From Sanghuangporus weigelae (Eukaryota; Basidiomycota; Agaricomycetes; Hymenochaetales; Hymenochaetaceae): 64,000 nt of DNA. Each line of letters begins with the position of its first letter. Positions within the stretch are counted from its first letter, which is position 1. Positions 13,694 through 25,834 of this stretch are shown piece after piece. The stretch spans positions 186,001 through 250,000 of the forward strand of contig CP137327.1 in assembly GCA_033182465.1 (NCBI GenBank), read 5' to 3'. Both the position numbers and the translations under genes were made by a program. The notes under the pieces are model-generated. The model did not search any database. It saw only the letters and a list, made by a program, of their open reading frames with translations, and had not been told where the DNA came from.

Positions 13694-15533
13694 AATGGCA
13701 ACTTCAAATCCATGGTCTCATCTCTATAAGATTGCTGATAGCTTTGAATATGGAAAGGTGAATTGTACATCAAAGTTGCGCATCTCAGTCTCTTCCGGCT
13801 AAGTTCCACACACTAGAATCTTGCGAGAGAGGCTCTCAATCGAACATTTCGCCATCCAGAATCAAGACGCTGGAGAACAGTCCCGGACGCTGCCCCAGCC
13901 AAATCCTTGCGTTCTCTCTTTACTGAATGTACGCGATGGTCTCGACTAGACTGGTTATCTCCGAAGAATTGGAAGAGACTCCACAATGCACTAGCGGAAA
14001 TTATATTTCCGGGTACATTTAAACGGCTTAACTGTAGATTCAAATTAGAATCTATCCGGTACGCATATAAACCGAAGAATATCGATACATTACTACATGA
14101 ATTTCGTTGGACATTTTCAGCGCAGAGCATCTAGGCTTTGAAACACTCGATTTTGTCAAGAGCGTTTGTCGCAAATGGAATACCCGGAAGGGCGGTGCAG
14201 TGTTGACTAAGGAGGAGGTACAAACTGGCATTGACCTTTTGGAGATGGTGCGAGAATTCACAATTATCTTATTCTTATGGCGTTGCTAACGACTCCAATA
14301 GATGATTCAAGAGAATCTTGTCGAAGCGATCCTTCGCAAAGAATATATTCAGTATCTCGCTCAACTATGCCGGAAGCATCGGCACATCCCACGCTTTTTG
14401 GAACTCAAAGGCCTGTCATTTGAAAAAGATGCATCGAAGAATATTTTAGATTGTGGTGGTTCTGCTGATATAATGCTCGCTGGATTGAACGGCCAACAAG
14501 TGGTGGTGAAGGTTCTGAGGACAGATAAGGCTATTCGTACTGAAATGAGGAAGAAGAGATGGAGTGTATGTCTTTATCTACTTGTTCAATTTTACACTGA
14601 CATGGTCAGAAGCCTTTGCATGAAGAAGCATTGAATTGGATTGGTCTCGACTATACAGGCCTTAATCCATTTCTCGGAGTAACGTTGAAGCATCCCCGCG
14701 GAGATGTGGGCATCGGCCTAGTTTTCAAGTTCCAGGAGTTAGGAAATTCCGTCAAGTTCTTGGAAGTCAACAATGAGATAGACAGAGTAAACTTCGTTCA
14801 GGCAAAGGTTTGTACAAGCACTATGAAAATCGATCCGTCCACACGATTGACAGTCTATCAAAGGCATTTTACTTCATTGGAACAGTCCATTTCCTACACC
14901 AGATGGGTCTTGTGCATGCTGACATAAAAGGCGTACGTCTAATGCTTAATTTTCCGCACCTCATTTACTGAAGGGACGACAGGCGAACATCCTAGTCGAT
15001 ACCAACAAAAAACTTGTGCTTACAGACTTCGGCCTGATGCTTCGGACACTTTTCCAAAGCCCTTTCGACACGCCTATGTCTGTCACCGCATCTTCTTCAG
15101 TTTCCGATGCGGATACAGTAGACGGGGACTACACATTGCGATTTTCAAGCAAAGAAAGGGTTTTCCAGAACATGAGATCCGAGAAGGATGATGTTTGGGC
15201 AATTGGCATGACACTTATTGAGGTCAGGACACATTGCTAGCCAAATGATAATTGAAATTGACATAGCTGGCAAAGCTTATAACAGGAAAAGCGCCATTCT
15301 CAGATGTTTATGGCAAGCACTTATGGTTCCTAAATGCTCTTGCCAGATCAGATTTGAGCATTCGAGATGCGCATTTGCCGGATTCAGTACCTCCAGACCT
15401 ATATCATGCTATAGACCGATGCATATCCCCAAGTCCAGTCAATAGGCCCAACACTTTTGAACTTTACACCATGATGGGATGCATAGCTGGGAGGAATGCA
15501 TTGACAGGTCATATGAAGGAAGGGTATTCCTAG
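13694..15533 (+). CDS. TKL-like serine/threonine protein kinase (first of two)
   Basis: Predicted protein kinase with an N-terminal region of about 200 residues of unknown fold (MATSNPWSHLYKIADSFEYGK, then helical stretches such as LLEMMIQENLVEAILRKEY). Kinase signatures in order: an atypical glycine loop CGGSADIMLAG, the Lys in VVVKVLR, the catalytic loop VHADIKGANILVD (canonical HRD is HAD here; the catalytic Asp and Asn are kept), the metal-binding TDFGL, and DDVWAIGMTLIE followed by ITGKAPFSDVYG and NRPNTFELY. The catalytic Lys, Asp, Asn and DFG are all present, so activity is plausible. H-x-D-I-K-G-A-N loops are typical of the TKL-like kinases expanded in mushroom-forming fungi. Its closest neighbour in layout is the kinase at 19148-20942, which shares segments such as GLNPFxGVT before the catalytic loop, so the two are probably paralogues. 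Substrate unknown. Confidence 0.8.
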
Positions 15534-15630
15534 GGGAATTCAGCGCCCCGTTTACACTATTTAGGTGACAATTTACTGTAACTATGTAACTATGCCGTAG
15601 CATCCTATCCAAATGTACCTATAATTGATC

Positions 15631-16342
15631 TCATTGTCCGCGAAGAGGGAATGTCAAAAGACCATCTTGATCGACGATCACCTGATTTACAGAGACGATC
15701 CGTCTGCGATCAGCGCAGGACGTTGGGAGAGTTTTGTCTTCGGCGATGCTGAAGGATTAATCAGATGCTCATAAATATGTTCGGCTTATAGAGTAGCACA
15801 ACACAATAAACGTACATAAGGTTTATCGTCGAAGTTACCGAAACAGGCAATCGTAGAGCGGATCTGTTGGCAGCGCCCAGGCCATTTACGGAGCTTCGGA
15901 AGCTCGCTTCATACATAATACCGACGAGCACGGGATTCTGTAAGGATGGGAACAAACATGCTAAGTAAAAGCGAAGGCGGCAAAACCGAGGAAGACTCAC
16001 CTGAAGCATAGGAATTCTGACCTGCGGTGTCTCTATTACACCACTGAAGTGTATAGACCCTTCCGCACAATACGAGGCGCCCCATTGCTGGGCATAAATC
16101 TCACGAGAGAGGTGCACTCCATTCACAGTTATGTTTGCGCTCCGTGAGAATGCCGAATCAGCTCTTGATACAAATTCATCGGGAGTGCCGGCAGTAGCAA
16201 ACAGTCTGAGGTGATGTTTTACCAACTCGCAACTCGAAAGAGAAGCCGTGTCGATCTCGGTTTCTGATTGCACAGAATTTTGCGAAGGTTGAGCCCGAGA
16301 ATGCGAGGTGGCGTACAAGAGGTAGCGACTTGGAGGCCCCAT
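15631..16342 (-). CDS. Small protein, probable NTF2/SnoaL-like fold
   Basis: About 200 residues in three exons. Exon 1 runs from the ATG at 16340-16342 and contains SCELVKHHLRLFATAGTPDEF and SANITVNGVHLSREIYAQQWG. Exon 2, after an intron near 15998-15940, contains VGIMYEASFRSSVNG. Exon 3 contains ADRRRIVSVNQVIVDQDG and ends TFPLRGQ at the stop 15631-15633. The helix-rich start, central strand block and closing RRxxSVNQVxVD segment resemble a basidiomycete family of NTF2-like proteins. The fold assignment rests on overall pattern, not on catalytic residues, so the function (enzyme, ligand binder or neither) is open. It lies between two kinases on the opposite strand, with no sign of co-regulation. 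Confidence 0.6.
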
Positions 16343-18167
16343 CTTGCACAGAGAGGGGAAGAGATAGAGGGAGATGGTCCGAGTGCAGCTGCCTTTTAAA
16401 TGCTGTCTGCGAAAACTCCGATCACAGTGATGCGAATGTAAGCTCGGCTAACAAGATACGTCAAGAGACACGCCGGCGCAAATTAATCACAATGAGATAT
16501 CAGGAACGAGTAGTGACTCACGCGCATCAGACGACTCACGAGCGTCGCATGAACGCTACAATAGTCACCGTCTGGGGTCTAATGGGCGGTGTAGACGAGA
16601 GCTGCTCGACATGACCAGAAATCCCGAACAGGATGGATTGTTCGTTAGTGACGACGTTTATAGAGAACATTCGTAGATATTCTACGAAGCACGTAATGAG
16701 GAACAATTCGGCAAATAATTTCTGTTCTCCGTCGACGGGACATCTTAGAAAGATCTTTCTAATATTATCCTCGCCACTATCCGAGCCATGTTATGAAGTT
16801 CAGAGATACTTGATCGAATATCTGAGCGAGAGTATGTCAACTTCCTCGTGACATGAATCAGATCAGAAGATTCTGAATCGGGCAAATTTGGATCTCGTTT
16901 GTCCGGAACTGATTGCTTGCAACGATTTACTGTCCTGAAGCGTCTCGGACGAGGGCCTTTGTCCAATATCTTCATATTGAGATCATAGTCTCCACTCCTA
17001 GCCGCCTGTTGGGTCATTACGGACAGATTCTTGGGAACCTTGTACGCCAATGGAGGACATATGTTTTTGCATGTTCTCTTCTGTCGTGCCATCCCCGCTT
17101 GTGCCCCCCATTTGGCAAGCCCTCCACGATGGCGAAACTCGAGTCGCCGCAAGAATCTCGGCAATATCGTCTGCATTCATTGTAATCGTACGTCTTCCAG
17201 ATAGGGCGTTGACGGACTTCGTCATCCCTCTCTGAATCTGCGCCAGTGGTTGCACAAAAATGTTACCGGCCCTGTTTCACGGAGGGAGACATCGACTAAA
17301 AGAATTGGACACAATCGTTGTAAATATCGCCGGTCAAAATCCACTGTTGCCAAGGGATCTCATCGGGCATGTCAGTATCGGGCAGCTGGAAACGGTGGTG
17401 TCCACGAATGTGCATCTCATGGAAGAAGGAAATGACATATGGCGATCTTTAATGTCAAGCAGAATGGCTTTACCGTGAAATTTCTGATTCTCGGGAAGAT
17501 CGGAATGGTTGATAAACCCTTGAGACTTTGTATCCTGTGAGTAATTGACCAGAGCCAAAAAGACGAATAGAATTCACGTCGGGGAGGAAACGTATAAAGA
17601 AATAACATTCGTCAAACTCACTCCGGTGGTTTCTGCACATAAGCAGTCCATTGCGTGGTTAATGTTCTGGATGACCTTTCGTCTCTCCAGGAATCCAACC
17701 GCGTTCCTAGAGATCAATCCACTAAATCTGGCATCAGGACCATGCCTTCAAAGCGATTAGGCGCCTCCCAACTCACGGTATCTAGTTCTGATGGCCTGAT
17801 AATGTGACAATGTTCGAGAAGTAACCAAGTGGTAAACCCACATATGACACATCAATTCCGTCCGAGAAACTTGTCTTGTTCATATATCGCGGTATTGAAC
17901 GCTTTGGTCGTTTTATATCTGGAACTTCGCGCCCTTCCAAAACGTACCCATCGGGTGTACCGCCTGGTAGGGAGGGAAGTTGGAAAGCAGTCAGAGGTGC
18001 CATTGATAGTAGACTGTAGTTAGCGCTAACCAGAAGCAAGTTATCCGAAATAATGTCACATGATTTTTCGCCTTAGGTAACCATCGATTCTTCTTAGATT
18101 CTTACACCCGCCACTCTTCTTTCGCATTGCTCGTCCAACTAGTGCTATCCTGGGTACCATAGCTAGC
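16343..18167. other. Region with scattered minus-strand coding-like pieces, no assignable gene
   Basis: Minus-strand pieces look more like protein than chance: MAPLTAFQLPSLPGGTPDGY near 18005-17840, HRFQLPDTDMPDEIPWQQW near 17400-17330, and RTITMNADDIAEILAATRVS near 17195-17130. I could not join them into one model with consistent introns, and stops lie between them. I do not recognise a family. This may be an eroded gene or one whose exon structure I failed to find. The plus-strand frames in the same place look like shadows. Confidence 0.3.
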
Positions 18168-18773
18168 ATGGTATCATGGAATGCGGCTTGCCTTGGCATA
18201 TTGGCACACTGTTTGGGCTTCTTTGTGACCATTCCCCAGGTTGTGTATGCCACTGCAACCGTGTCAGTGGAAGGGGTGTCATCGCCTCTCAATCCAGGCT
18301 CAACACCTAATGCGAATGAGAACCGCGCTTTACTGAGCCCTTCCAACTTACTGGCAGTATCGAGGACTCTGTGGCGACTCACAGCATTCTCGTTATCATA
18401 CCTTATCCACATCCCGAAGGTCGTCTATCTCCCAATTAAGCATGTCACCATCGCTTTCATTTACGTTATCGAAGCTCTCCTGCGTCCGCTCTACCCGATT
18501 CTGGCTCCGTTCTACCTCGCGTTCAGGATCTTTGTGACCCCGGTTCTCATACCAGTACTTCTCCTGCACAGGATGGCGGTTCTTGTATACCCGTTATATG
18601 TCTTCTTAGGCGCAGCAGTCGTCTGTGGTGTTATGGCTGGGCTATTGGCTAGGAAGCTTGATGAAATTATCATCAAAGACGTATTCGGTTTCAGAAGTCT
18701 GCAACTCGTCGCTCCAAGTAAACGAAAGTGGACTACCTCGCGCGAGAAACGTGTGCGCATCGAAACCAAGTGA
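18168..18773 (+). CDS. Small multi-pass membrane protein of unknown function
   Basis: A single open frame of 201 codons without introns. Hydrophobic segments can be seen at about residues 5-25, 64-80 (LTAFSLSYLIHIPKVVYLP), 84-100, 103-120 (LYPILAPFYLAFRIFVTPV) and 128-155, suggesting four or five membrane passes. The C-terminus is basic and soluble (SKRKWTTSREKRVRIETK). The start at 18168 is the first ATG of the frame and opens directly on a hydrophobic segment. No known family is recognised. A frame this long, unbroken and membrane-like argues that it is real. Confidence 0.6.
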   Translation: MVSWNAACLGILAHCLGFFVTIPQVVYATATVSVEGVSSPLNPGSTPNANENRALLSPSNLLAVSRTLWRLTAFSLSYLIHIPKVVYLPIKHVTIAFIYVIEALLRPLYPILAPFYLAFRIFVTPVLIPVLLLHRMAVLVYPLYVFLGAAVVCGVMAGLLARKLDEIIIKDVFGFRSLQLVAPSKRKWTTSREKRVRIETK

Positions 18774-19147
18774 AGGAAGGAGCAAGAGTACGTCTTTCTT
18801 ACATCACGTTTTATCCACGACTTTCTCAAAGTTCTATTTATACAGGACTTCGTGCTGTTGTGTCTTCTGCCCGTGCACTTTACGAGGGAGAATCTCATCA
18901 AGGGTCCTGGGTATTCGTTAATGTTCAGTTACAGACCTTGAAGATGCTTGTCCGGTTTTTCCTACAAGGTTTGCAAGTATACCACTCCCATAGTTATTCT
19001 CCACCAGCGTATTTATATTCGTAGATAAAATGTTATACGCTTCTATCCATGGTTATCCCCACAGCATTTTTGCACTGCAAGGATGAAAACTCATAAGCTG
19101 GGTTGAGGGCGCTACTTTGTCCAAATGCCCTTTGTGATATCCTCCAA
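18774..19147. other. Intergenic, no gene seen
   Basis: About 370 bp between the membrane protein and the second kinase. Nothing recognisable. Confidence 0.4.
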
Positions 19148-20942
19148 ATGTCGTATTCTGACTACCATGAAGCAATCCAGCAATTCCCTCTGTTCAGAGT
19201 CAGTAAGTCTCCTCTTCGTGTGGTCGGCTTTTTCACACTCCTCTGTATGCGATTTTCAGGGACTCTCCAGGGGAGCTCTAAAAGCGGCTAATCGTCAAGG
19301 GCGGGTCGAACTCATCGCTGAATATCTTCAAACGTGGAAAACATATAGCCGAACAGAATGGTTAAGAAATATCGTTCAGATACGAGACTCGCTCGTTCAA
19401 TTCACTGCCCGACGAGCATTTGAGATGCATGGCAACAATTTCAGGTTCTTAGAGCATACGTCAGTCAAGATCTGTTGTCTAATTCATCGTAATAATGACC
19501 CGGCTAGTTTTTAGGGCAAGAGTCCTAATGGAAGAGATATGCGGGTTCTGCGATTGGAATATAGCAAATTCATGGCCCGCTGATGATGATAGTTGCTCTG
19601 TTGACGAATACCAGCAACTTACCATAGATGGGTTCGACGTTGTACGTGCAGTCTTGATTTCGTTGAACGTATCATTGATAACGAGCCCCTTAGTTACTAA
19701 AGCAGACATTTCAGAGAGCGCTTTATGTGGAACACTGGACTCAGAGGCTATTCTCACTATGTCACACCCTGAAGAAACTTCCAAGCAAAATGCAGATCAG
19801 AATATCTCGACTCCGCTTCAATGGTGGGGATGCCTTTGCAACAGGAGGATACGGCTCTATCTACAAAGCAATCCTTCTGTACGAGGATGACAAGGAGAAC
19901 CAAACATCCCAAATAGTCGCTGTGAAGTTCATGAAATACGTACAAGAAGCATCGACAATTTGGACGGTGAGCAAGTAGCCTGCCACCTGACTTAATCAGT
20001 CTGATCCGATAGATGTGAAATAGAGTCTTCATGATGAGGCGTTAAGTTTGCTAAATCTCGAAATTCCTGGACTCAACCCATTCATTGGGGTGACCATGGA
20101 TCCTCAAAGAGGCTTAGGCCTAGTTTCACCGTACCTTGAACATGGAACTGCCGTCAAGTACCTGAGCAAACGAAACATGGACATCGCTGAAAGAATCGTC
20201 TGGGTCTGTACAGTCGTAAGCGTTTCTCTCGTACGCAAATTCTCTCACGAGTATCTCACTGGCGCTTTATCAAAAGTTTCCAATTGTTGCGCGCGCTATT
20301 CATCAATTACACTACGTGAACCTCACTCATGGCGATATCAAAGGGGTAAGTCCTATTTGTCTATTTTTCAAATTGAAAGAGCCTCATAAACTCCGGTCAT
20401 CAGGCAAATATATTGATTGATAATGACGAAAAACCTTGTTTGACTGACTTTGGTCTCGCAAGGGTTTCTGCGTCAAAGGAAACAAACAGATGGGTGTCCA
20501 CCTCAGAAACAGTATCCTATGCCTTTACGCTGCGATTCTGTAGTCCCGAGCGTATTCGGTCGGAACGGCTCTACACGTCAAAAGATGACGACGTATGGGC
20601 CTTCGGAATGACACTTGTGGAGGTATGTAGAAGTACAGGCCCTGCTAAAGGTGGCTGTTGTTCTGATCGCTATCGTGCACGATTATGTAGCTTCTCACCG
20701 GACAGCTACCTTTCTTCCCGAAGATGAGTGATGCTGAAGTCATGATGGGTCTGTACGAAGGAACCCTCACAACGCAGCGCTGTGATGTGCCAGCTGAAGT
20801 ACACGAGGACCTTTGGGAGCTTATTCGAGGCTGCACAGAAATTGATCCACGAAACAGATGGTCCTCATTTCAGGTTTACACGGCAATGGAAGGTATACAT
20901 GGCAAGTATGCGATAGGAGAACAAATGTCATTGGATCGCTGA
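19148..20942 (+). CDS. TKL-like serine/threonine protein kinase (second of two)
   Basis: Predicted kinase with an N-terminal region of about 200 residues. The chosen start (MSYSDYHEAIQQFPLFR) joins by a 43-nt intron to GLSRGALKAANRQGRVELIA, which keeps the frame; another start in the same exon (MPFVISSK...) is possible. Kinase signatures: glycine loop ATGGYGSIYKA, Lys in VAVKFMKY, catalytic loop LTHGDIKGANILID (HGD in place of HRD; Asp and Asn kept), TDFGLA, the activation end LRFCSPERIR, DDVWAFGMTLVE, LLTGQLPFFP and the late Arg in DPRNRWSSFQVY. All catalytic residues are present. It shares the segment GLNPFIGVT with the kinase at 13694-15533 (GLNPFLGVT), supporting local duplication followed by strong divergence. 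The spacer between the helical N-terminus and the kinase domain is spliced uncertainly. Confidence 0.78.
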
Positions 20943-21059
20943 TAATAGTGGTCTAATTATACAGTTACTTGCGTATTATCAGTGATTAGAATGCATGCGA
21001 AGTGCAATAGAAAACAGATGCATAGTGATACATTTGACAAATTAGCGTAGTGTTACGCT

Positions 21060-24000
21060 TCACTTTCTATTCTCTAGCTTCTCCGAGATCTTTCCATTGA
21101 GTATTCCTAAAACGTCGTAAGTCAATCTTGTAGCTTCAGCTAGATCTTGCGTCTCCATATAATTCGCCTCCTCTGAAAACCTGGCATGAAGCTTCTCTAA
21201 AGCGTCAAGTGGAACGTCAGTCGTCGTATGCGTGCGACGCAGCTTCGCACGTGAGACGGTCTGGGCGTATACTTGTCCGCCATTTTCGACCCGCTGACGT
21301 TCTGGGGACTGCAGAGACGCGGGTGCGGTCTGCGAACGATCAATTGGGTGTTCCGGACTAAATGAGCATGAAGGACCAGGAATTGCATTCGGCGTTCTCG
21401 ATGAATCCTTGAAATCTACATCCTGCTGCTTCTCTAGTGAAGGTCGAGGGGTCCGCTCCTCGTCGTCGTCGGCTTGAAAGATCTCACGAACATCTTGGGA
21501 GGTAATTGGAATTTCCCATGTGGAATAGTCCTCGTCGAACATGGGCGGCTTTCCAGGTACTTCTCGCTCGATATTTGAAGAGACTAATGGCAAGCCATAA
21601 GCACAGGTAGCGAACATGAATCGTATTTACAAACCATCTTCTAGTAGAGTCGATTTAATTTGAGTCGAGACGGACTTTTGCTTATTTGTTATCTGCACCG
21701 GAGAATGGAGGGTGGGACCAGATTCTGGACTTGACATGGGTTGTGCAGAGTTGCGTTCTCGATTGAACACGTCACAATCCTGGTTGATCCCACCGAGAGG
21801 AGCAGCAGGTGGACAAAGTCTCCGCTTTTTCTTGATTCGTCCAGCTGAGCAAATAATTAGTACAAGAAAAATGAATGAGAAACAGGCCAATTCACCATCA
21901 AAGTACAACGGAGCTGGTGATGTAGCCAAGTTACGTCGAATGAGTGCAAAAAGCGGACTAGGTTCTCCAATAGTAGGAGAGACTCCAGAAGTCTGCTGGA
22001 TCGGTGCCTTGCCATCGCGATGCCGGCTCGGAGTAGATGGATTACCTCCATTTCTTGTTTGCCGGTCCGCAGAGACAGGGGAAAAGTCTGGCGACTCAAT
22101 GTCACCGACAGAGGGAGGAATAATTTCTCCTACATCCTAAGGAAACGTTAGATTCAACTCAACCCCTGTAGCACAACGGCAGTCGCACTTACCGATGAAT
22201 GAGTTCTTTGACTTTCCAATTGACTTTCTAGCCACTCCGGGATATAACAACCATATGCATTGTGCAGGCAAACCACACAATCCGCCAGTACTGAGGGGAA
22301 GGCTCGCGACCGAAAGTCGAGAGTGGATGCAATTTCGTCCCAAAATTCTTTGAATCTGATCGGTCCGACAGCTGGTTCGGGAATTCGCTCTCGAGAAAAT
22401 GGTGCAACGAGAAGATCGGCGAGCTCCACCATCGTATCTTCAATAGGCGTCATCTCGCGGATGGCCGTAAAAAGGCTGCAATAAAGAGGTAATATCTAAT
22501 GCCATAAAAGGAGTTGTCAACTCAGAAGCAAATGTTGAGGATAGTGAAGTGACCTACATCATTATTATAGATCTCGTCTGGTATGAGAGCGCTTTTATCT
22601 TGAAACCAAGGGATAAGACCGTGTTTAAGGAAAGACAGAGCGGTAAAATTTGGGAATGTGCTGATGATGCGCTGTAGCGCTGGGATAATTTGAATGAGTT
22701 CATTGTCGTCGTGAGTCTCTGGAGGATATGCTTCTTCAAGATAATCGCTAATGACGGACATCAACGCAAGACTTGGAAGAGTATCCGAACGAGATGCATG
22801 AGAAACAGAGGTCGTGATGAATCTTCGTAGTTCAGAGCACGTCTTCTCCGATAACGCTCGCTCAAGTTCCTCGGAGACCATAGCGTAGATATTCTCTGGC
22901 TCATCATGCATAAGTCCCAGCATGAGTAGTATATCCCAATAGCTGAAGTCCATTTCGTCTTTTAGTAGATGCCCTGTTGTTCTGTGGTGATCCTCATTAG
23001 CTGTGTCTTGCTTCGTGACATACAAAAAAGATCTTACTGAATGGGGAACAAGAGAAGATAGGATATGATCTCCTTCGAAGGATGCTCCATGAATCGTACG
23101 TGATGAGCCATATCCAACCACACGACACGCTCTGCTGCCGTATCGTGTAGCTCTAAAAGAATCTCCAGAGTGCGTTTCGGCGCTGCGAGCATCAATGCAC
23201 GAGAAAGTTGTGCCCACTCATCGCTCATGACATCATTGGAAAGATCAAATTGCCATATCTTGAGAAGTCGGCGGTAGATGGAACCAGCAACGGCGGCGGC
23301 CCAAACTTGACCGAATTCTTCATTTACAATCTCCCAAAGTTGGAGTGTTCCAGTAAGTGACTGAGCAAGACGAATAGCATATCGAGCCTGCGTGGCTTCG
23401 AGAAAAGCCGTCAGGACGGTGGCCAAACATGAAAGAATCGGCTTCGATACGACATCACTTGCAAAAGACGGCGCAAGGGAACATTGAACTCTCAGAAGAG
23501 CACGCCACAGCAGCAGAGTGTCATTCTGTAACGGCAGCATGAAGGATCGTTATAGAAAAAAAGGTAATGATATGACTAACCTGCAACGTATTCTCCATAG
23601 TTCGGTCAAATAGCTGTCCGATGGCGAGGATCTGGAACGCTTCTGCCATAGAATCCCATGTCGCTACTAACTCGTCTGCTTCTAATATCCGTACGGCGAG
23701 AAGATCGATACCGGCCGCAGTTGTAAGGGCCTTCTTGAGTCGCCGTGGCTCCAGGTCCAATGTCGAACCATTGGTCAACCATACGGGAATGATTGACGCT
23801 GGGTCAGTCCACGTACATCTGTCAGAATCCATATCATTTAAAACACCTCCGAGCAAACGCCGGAATATAGTTGCGGTGATACTGCGTGTTTCAGGCATCT
23901 CACCCAAATGGTACAGATACGTGAGAGCCTCCTGGACACGGTCTAAAGGACGGATGTCTCTTTGAAGCGAACCGAGCAACACGGCAATAACACCAACTCC

Positions 24001-25460
24001 AACGTCCTCTCTGTACTCTTGTCGAACGACTCGAAAGGCGCTTTCTTCAAGTCCGTCGTCTCTGGGAACGTCCCAAAGAGGAAGCAAACCGTAGGCTCGG
24101 ACGAGGCAGGACCAAGTAGCTGCTCGAAGTTGATTCATCTCGCGCTGTCGGAAGGGCTGAGTTTTCTCTATTGCCTTCACCAGAAATTTAAGAGAGTTCG
24201 GCCGTGAGAATACGTAGGGACCAGAGACGACGAGTAAGGAAGATGTAATATTAAGAAGTCGAGTGACTCGCTGAACGATTTCCGGATCGTCCTCCTTCAG
24301 CTTTAGGAAATCGCGAAGCACAAATGTGTTCAAGTCGTGCTTCTGATTGTCCTTAGCCCGCCGCATCTCCTTATCTATAAATGCGCCAACGATGGATGAA
24401 CATATGCGTTGATCCTCAATTGATATTTCGCTTCGTAGGGTAGAGTGCGCGAAGGCTGCTAGGCTCTTGGCAGCGAGCTCGCGAAATGCAGGGACGGGGC
24501 ACACCAAATTTTGAAGAACAATCTTGAGGACTTTGCTGAAGCTGGAATACAGAAGTGGCCCATGACGATAAAGAAGGCAGTAAGCAGCTCTGAGACCATC
24601 GATGTGCGGTCCATTTGACACATTTCCTTCCATGACTCCAGATGCCGCTCGTTCAACGACCACAGCAAGCTTAGATCGAAACGGTCTGAGAACGCTGTCC
24701 GGTAGACGCTGATTACTAATGACAGTAATTACGTGGCTGTAAGTCTTTGAAGGATTGATGGTAGACAAATTATACGACAGCCCGACATCAATGCACTCCT
24801 TGAGAATCCAAGCAAGTTCGTGCACTAAGAGCATGTAAGTCAATGAAAAAAATACAAGACCAGCTTGTGAGAAATCGCACGTTTGAGTAAGCCATGCAAA
24901 GAAGGAAACCTGAAGAAGTTGACGAGGAAACGAAGGCATGCATGACAGAGACTGGATCGATCCTTGACGTAGCTCCTTCCCTCATCCGTCAATATTTCTT
25001 GGATGGACAGCTCATCGTCAGATACCTGAAGACCAGGAATAGCAACTGCTACGTCACGACGGATCGCGGCACAGACGATATGTGACGGGAGAGCCTGGAC
25101 CGCAACGACAGCACGAAATGAATCGTCCCCTAGATTAGCTGCCTGCGACTCGATGCGGCAAGAAAGCAAAACGTATGCTTCCGTAATATCGTGCATGGAC
25201 AGTACGCCATCGTTTGCATTCTCGACGGATGAGATGAGAGTGCGAAAGGGACTTAGGAAGTAGCTTTCGCTGTGAAGCGGATCTGGTTCCGTGGCGGTAA
25301 GAAGAGGCGCTGCGCCTTCATATCGTTTCTTCAGAATGGATTTAGGCTTCGATTGTGCAAGTGTTGAGCTAGGCATTGGAGGAGACAGTGATGGCGCTTC
25401 AGCTCCAGATGGTAAGCAGATGCGCAGGGATTTCTGCGGCACATTCTGGCTGTCAGTCAT
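21060..25460 (-). CDS. rif1: Rif1-like HEAT-repeat protein (telomere/replication-timing factor)
   Basis: Large alpha-helical protein of about 1,300 residues in roughly seven exons, from the ATG at 25458-25460 (MTDSQNVPQKSLRICLPSG) to the stop at 21060-21062. The long middle exons (25460-23030) are built of HEAT-like helix pairs resembling the Rif1 N-terminal region, e.g. FRELAAKSLAAFAHSTL and LRAATWSCLVRAYGLLPLW. Residues 41-44 are SILK inside a basic context (KPKSILKKR), a known docking motif for protein phosphatase 1; Rif1 recruits PP1 to counter DDK at replication origins. A partner RVxF motif was not found. The C-terminal 350 residues are disordered with acidic and S/T/P-rich stretches. 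The assignment rests on architecture plus the SILK motif, since HEAT proteins are hard to tell apart by eye. The next gene upstream (GEN1-like) is on the same strand, about 370 bp away. Confidence 0.6.
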
Positions 25461-25834
25461 CGAGGTAGAGATAAAGGCTTTGTGTCTTTCGGATAATATG
25501 CATCAGGGAGGCTGATTGGATGCTTGTGAGATGAGGTCGATGAGTACTGTTATGTGAGTACGACGACCTGGTGGTTGAAAGAAACGCCGCTGAAGTGAAC
25601 AAGAAAGGTAGGTTGAGTCAGATACGATATTTATAATTCGATGACCTCATATGCGCACGTGATCGACACGGTACGCGTTTTAGGAAACTCACTGTTGCAG
25701 AAACAACACACCCGAACTATTCGGAGTGTATCAATCACTTCTGATTGTATTCCAAAATATAATCAAGCTACAATACAACGGATCAAATCATTGGGTATAT
25801 CACTACACTATATTGAAGATATTATCAGGCAGAT
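25461..25834. other. Short intergenic gap between the Rif1-like and GEN1-like genes
   Basis: AT-rich spacer carrying the Rif1-like 5' flank and the GEN1-like 3' flank. No gene seen. Confidence 0.4.

Noticed and set aside
13694-20942. FunK1-type kinase assignment for the two kinases
   Set aside because: Their catalytic loops read H-[AG]-D-I-K-G-A-N with TDFG, which fits TKL-like fungal kinases better.
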